Of a stretch of DNA of 27,671 nucleotides, positions 24,804 to 27,671 are shown piece after piece. The notes below the pieces were generated by a model. That model was not told the DNA's origin, ran no database searches, and was given only the letters and a program-made list of their open reading frames with translations. Within the stretch, counting starts at the first letter, position 1. Every line of letters begins with the position of its first letter. This stretch comes from a virus. Where the stretch lies: IMG/VR virus record IMGVR_UViG_3300027759_000354, positions 1 through 27,671 of that record. One strand, written 5' to 3'. A program made the translations under genes and the position numbers.

Positions 24804-25796
24804 ATGGCAATAAAGAAAAAAGAATTCTCATTAGATGCAATCAAAGACAAATATTCCACCAAGACAAAATATAAAGAAACAGACTTTTATGAGGTCGGTG
24901 AAGCTTTCCATAATAGTTGCGGTTTACCTGGTCCTGCTTTGGGTAACATCAACATGTTCTTGGGTCACTCAAACTCTTCAAAAACGACCGCGCTTGTCAA
25001 AGCCGCTGTGTCTGTACAGAAGAAGGGGCATTTGCCTGTTTTTATTATCACCGAGAAAAAATGGAGTTGGGACCACGCAGTAGAACTTGGTCTTGAAGCT
25101 AAAATGGTTGATGGTGAATGGGATGGTCAGTTTATCTTTAATGATAACTTTGACTATATTGAACAAGTTACCGATTACATTAACGAACTATTAGACGAAC
25201 AAGAAAAAGGTAATATTCCTTATTCTCTTTGTTTCCTTTGGGATTCAGTTGGTTCAGTTCCTTGTAAGATGACCTTTGACGGTAAGGGTGGAAAACAACA
25301 TAACGCATCTGTATTGGCGGATAAGATTGGTATGGGTATTCAAGCTCGTATTACCAAATCTCGTAAAGAAGATTTCCCATATACAAACACGATGGTAGTA
25401 GTTAATCAACCTTGGGTTGAATTACCTGATAATCCATTTGGACAACCAACAATTAAAGCAAAAGGTGGTGAAGCTCTTTGGTTGGCATCAGCTCTTGTAT
25501 TTTTGTTTGGTAATCAGAAAAACGCTGGTATTAACCACATTACAGCAACTAAAAATGGTAGAACGGTATCTTACGCTATCAGAACAAAAATATCTGTCCT
25601 AAAGAATCATATCAATGGATTAGGATATAAAGATGGTAAGATTATCGCAACTGCTCAAGGATATATTGCTGACGATAAAGACGCTCTTGAAACATACAAA
25701 AAAGAGTATTCACAATATTGGAATGCAATACTTACAGGGACCGGTGAAATAACTCTTGACGAGACTGAAGAAACTTTTACAAACGAACAATTTTAA
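24804..25796 (+). CDS. uvsX: UvsX-type RecA-like recombinase
   Basis: The 330-aa product has the RecA/UvsX ATPase core: Walker A GHSNSSKT (54-61), a strand ending in the catalytic-glutamate region (PVFIITEKKWSWDHA), Walker B LCFLWDSVGSV (about 145-156), the L2-like stretch after VVVNQPWVELPDNPFG, and KGGEALW (about 219-225). UvsX forms filaments on gp32-coated DNA and drives strand exchange, in T4 the main way of starting late replication. It is shorter than T4 UvsX (391 aa), mainly at the N- and C-termini; the acidic tail (LDETEETF) is kept. The A/T leader before ATG 24804 has no Shine-Dalgarno sequence and no TATTTAT element. Expression probably comes from read-through of the gp32 terminator or an unseen early promoter. 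The nuclease gene follows after nine bases. Confidence 0.93.
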   Translation: MAIKKKEFSLDAIKDKYSTKTKYKETDFYEVGEAFHNSCGLPGPALGNINMFLGHSNSSKTTALVKAAVSVQKKGHLPVFIITEKKWSWDHAVELGLEAKMVDGEWDGQFIFNDNFDYIEQVTDYINELLDEQEKGNIPYSLCFLWDSVGSVPCKMTFDGKGGKQHNASVLADKIGMGIQARITKSRKEDFPYTNTMVVVNQPWVELPDNPFGQPTIKAKGGEALWLASALVFLFGNQKNAGINHITATKNGRTVSYAIRTKISVLKNHINGLGYKDGKIIATAQGYIADDKDALETYKKEYSQYWNAILTGTGEITLDETEETFTNEQF

Positions 25797-25805
25797 TTTT
25801 AGTTC

Positions 25806-26810
25806 GTGAAAAAAACACTACTTATTGACGGAAACAATCTGATGAAAATTGGGTTTCATGGTGTGAAGGATTACTTCCACAATGGAGAACACATTGGGGC
25901 TTTGTATCATTTTATGAATACACTTCGTAAATTTATTAACGAACAAAACTTTGACAAGGTAGTAGTATTTTGGGATGGTGAAGATTCCACGAGTTTACGT
26001 GGAATTCTTTACCCCAAATACAAACAAAACCGACGATTGGTTATGGAGGACGCTATCTTTATGTCCTACCTAAAACAAAAAAATCGTATCAAACAATATT
26101 TGGAAGAAGTCTATATAAGACAATTAGAGATTAGTGGAAGAGAGGCCGATGATTTAATTGCTTATTATTGTCAAGTATCTGAAAATGAAGATAAATTAAT
26201 TTTTTCATCAGACAGAGACTTAACACAACTTATTTCCGAAAATGTATCCATATACTCACCATCAGTTAAAGCTACGTTTAAACACGGGGATAAGATTAAA
26301 TTTGATGATTTTGAGTTCCCACACTATAACGTAAAAACATTAAAGATATTGACTGGTGATAAATCAGATAATATTGAAGGTATCTATCTTTTGGGTGAAA
26401 AAACTTTAGTTAAATTTTTTCCTGAGATACTTGAAAAAGAAGTTTCTTATAACGATATTTTAACAAGAGCTGAAGATTTGTTAAAAGAACAAAAAGACAA
26501 TCAAACTCTAAAGAATCTTTTAACAGGTAAAACAAAATCAGGTATCTTTGAACAAGAATTTTTCCAAGTTAATGAACAGATTGTTGACTTATCTAATCCT
26601 TTATTGAGGGATGAAGACAAAGAAGAAATACAATCAATTGTTACTGAAAAATTAGATATTGAAGGTAGAAGTTACAAAAACTTAATTAAGTATATGGTTG
26701 AGGATGGGTTATTCAAATACCTACCAAAAGGTGACGACTCATGGACATACTTCATCCAACCGTTCATGAAGTTAACAAGAAAAGAAAAAACAAAAACAAA
26801 CAAAAAATAA
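25806..26810 (+). CDS. 5'-3' exonuclease / flap nuclease (T4 RNase H-like)
   Basis: The 334-aa product belongs to the FEN/5'-nuclease family, which removes RNA primers and flaps from lagging-strand fragments. Acidic metal ligands are visible in LLIDGNN (Asp8), VVFWDGED (Asp57), GREADD (about 111-116) and SSDRDL (about 134-139). The helix-hairpin-helix site GDKSDNIEGI (about 184-193), followed by LGEKTLVKF, binds DNA. T4 RNase H has 305 residues. The start is GTG 25806; it gives the expected N-terminus MKKTLLIDGNN and no upstream alternative fits. It ends in a lysine-rich tail (RKEKTKTNKK). Placement between uvsX and the helicase gene makes this a lagging-strand/recombination cluster. Confidence 0.9.
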   Translation: MKKTLLIDGNNLMKIGFHGVKDYFHNGEHIGALYHFMNTLRKFINEQNFDKVVVFWDGEDSTSLRGILYPKYKQNRRLVMEDAIFMSYLKQKNRIKQYLEEVYIRQLEISGREADDLIAYYCQVSENEDKLIFSSDRDLTQLISENVSIYSPSVKATFKHGDKIKFDDFEFPHYNVKTLKILTGDKSDNIEGIYLLGEKTLVKFFPEILEKEVSYNDILTRAEDLLKEQKDNQTLKNLLTGKTKSGIFEQEFFQVNEQIVDLSNPLLRDEDKEEIQSIVTEKLDIEGRSYKNLIKYMVEDGLFKYLPKGDDSWTYFIQPFMKLTRKEKTKTNKK

Positions 26811-26818
26811 CATAAATT

Positions 26819-27271
26819 ATGAAAGAACAAGACATTACCAAACTGGAATTCTTGATGACGGTAAATAACAATTTTATCGTACAACGTTTTTTTAACGTTA
26901 AAGGGTATAACCCAAAGGCTCACAACTCGGCTGAGTTGATTGATTTGATGGATGGTTTTATTTCAGAGTTGAAAGAAAATTTCAAAATGAAAACTGTAAA
27001 CTATATGTTGGACAATCAATATCAGATTAGTGAAGACCCTGAGGTATTGAACACATCATTCACTGATGGACCTGAGTCGTTTAACATCTATATCAAAAAT
27101 GGTGATACGACAATGTGTCACTATACGTTTGATGCTAAACTTTATCCACCAAAGGTAAGATACACCGTAGACATACGCCCGTTCCTAAAAGGTATCCTTT
27201 TTGGTCTTACTGACGTGTTGTCATCTAGAAATTTAACACACGAATACATGGGTTATCAGCTGGCTCGTTGA
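26819..27271 (+). CDS. Unknown 150-aa protein between the nuclease and gp41 genes
   Basis: I do not recognise the family. The N-terminal half is helical (ITKLEFLMTVNNNFIVQRFF, then AELIDLMDGFISEL); the second half is strand-rich (SFNIYIKNGD, MCHYTFDAKLYPPKVRYTV) and ends with a helix (LKGILFGLTDVLSS). One cysteine, no membrane segment, no signal peptide. It begins nine bases after the nuclease stop, and the gp41 gene follows after 25 bases, so a role at the replication fork is suggested by context only; a helicase loader (T4 gp59 position-wise) is a possibility without sequence support. Confidence 0.7.
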   Translation: MKEQDITKLEFLMTVNNNFIVQRFFNVKGYNPKAHNSAELIDLMDGFISELKENFKMKTVNYMLDNQYQISEDPEVLNTSFTDGPESFNIYIKNGDTTMCHYTFDAKLYPPKVRYTVDIRPFLKGILFGLTDVLSSRNLTHEYMGYQLAR

Positions 27272-27278
27272 TATTTAT
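27272..27278 (+). promoter_or_regulatory. TATTTAT element before the gp41-like helicase gene
   Basis: TGATATTTATTCTAAAAACA begins at the preceding TGA and ends 18 bases before ATG 27297. It is the only such element seen before a replication gene. Confidence 0.35.
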
Positions 27279-27296
27279 TCTAAAAACAAACATAAT

Positions 27297-27671
27297 ATGG
27301 CTGACAAAAATTTTGACTATTTGGGAGAGACCTTCCAATTACAACTTCTTAATCAAATGATACTTGATAAGGATTTTTCACACTCAATTATTGAGGTGAT
27401 GGAATCTACTTATTTTGAAAACAAATACTTTAGATTATTTGTTCAGATGGTAAAAGAATACTATTCAAAGTTTGAACACAGTCCTAGTTTTGAGACAATT
27501 CAACAAAAAGCTAAGAGTGAAATTAGTCAGGAGTTATTATTAAAGATAACTCTTGACACTATTTCTGATATACAGAATGTTACCGAAGAGGGTACTCAGT
27601 TTGTTCAGGAAAAGGCATTGAAGTTTTGTAAACAACAAGAACTTCAAAAAGTTATGGATAAAGCTAAGAAA
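27297..27671 (+). CDS. Replicative DNA helicase, DnaB/gp41-type, N-terminal part
   Basis: The first 125 codons run to the window edge. The protein starts MADKNFDYLGETFQLQLLNQ and shows the all-helical N-terminal domain of DnaB-like helicases: ILDKDFSHSIIEVMESTYF, then YFRLFVQMVKEYYSKFEHSPSF, the pattern by which a late block of cells or phages lists remaining sites, followed by further helices (LLLKITLDTISDIQ). The ATPase domain with Walker motifs would lie beyond the edge. In T4 gp41 is the hexameric helicase that unwinds the fork and activates the primase. Identification rests on this N-terminal pattern and on the neighbouring replication genes. Confidence 0.8.
   Translation, partial: MADKNFDYLGETFQLQLLNQMILDKDFSHSIIEVMESTYFENKYFRLFVQMVKEYYSKFEHSPSFETIQQKAKSEISQELLLKITLDTISDIQNVTEEGTQFVQEKALKFCKQQELQKVMDKAKK

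Noticed and set aside
1-27671. tRNA genes, CRISPR arrays, insertion sequences, attachment sites, toxin-antitoxin or other defence systems
   Set aside because: I looked for cloverleaf-like arms, regularly spaced repeats, transposase or integrase motifs and paired toxin genes and saw none; a covariance-model scan would be needed to exclude a tRNA.

Overview
The window is a piece of a strictly lytic-type, contractile-tailed phage genome of the T4-like lineage. It is very AT-rich and densely packed. It carries recognisable counterparts of T4 neck/tail genes (gp15, gp18 sheath, gp19 tube, a gp26/gp51-type pair, a tape measure, gp53 wedge) and of T4 replication/recombination genes (gp32, UvsX, the RNase H-type 5' nuclease, the N-terminus of gp41 helicase). 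The host cannot be read directly. Almost no start codon has a Shine-Dalgarno sequence in front of it, starts are instead preceded by A/T-only leaders, and the promoter before gp32 also fits the Bacteroidota -7 box. Together these point to a Bacteroidota host such as a flavobacterium; this is inference.

Layout. Positions 1-1760 (minus strand) hold most of an SNF2-family helicase whose C-terminus runs off the left edge. From 1818 everything is on the plus strand except one small gene. The neck/sheath-end block is a neck-type protein, a 52-residue zinc-ribbon microprotein and a gp15-like protein with an extra C-terminal module. A tiny ribbon-helix-helix-like gene (3542-3691, minus) faces it tail to tail. 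Next come a very long tail sheath (1071 aa), a HAD-type phosphatase-like protein and the tail tube, with strong terminators after both sheath and tube. A gp26-like protein follows. Its reading frame overlaps, in the +1 frame, a short gp51-like frame, in the exact place between tube and tape measure where other tailed phages encode frameshifted tail assembly chaperones. Then come the tape measure, a 1610-aa baseplate/tail protein with an OmpA-like domain, gp53, and a 2065-aa baseplate/hub protein. The last three are linked by one-base and 14-base overlaps after the 1610-aa gene start.

From 22937 two conserved unknown genes lead into the DNA metabolism block: single-stranded DNA binding protein, UvsX recombinase, 5'-nuclease, an unknown 150-aa gene, and the start of the replicative helicase (cut by the right edge). 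The gp32 gene is insulated by its own promoter (23820-23848) and a 13-bp-stem terminator.

Regulation. A TATTTAT element, usually followed by a run of A/T, sits 4 to about 40 bases upstream of the neck, sheath, HAD, tube, tape-measure, OmpA-domain, 74-aa and gp41 genes. It is missing in front of gp32, uvsX and the nuclease. It is the candidate late promoter of this phage; curiously it is the reverse complement of most of the T4 late box TATAAATA. No tRNA, CRISPR array, insertion sequence or stretch over 300 bases without a gene was seen.
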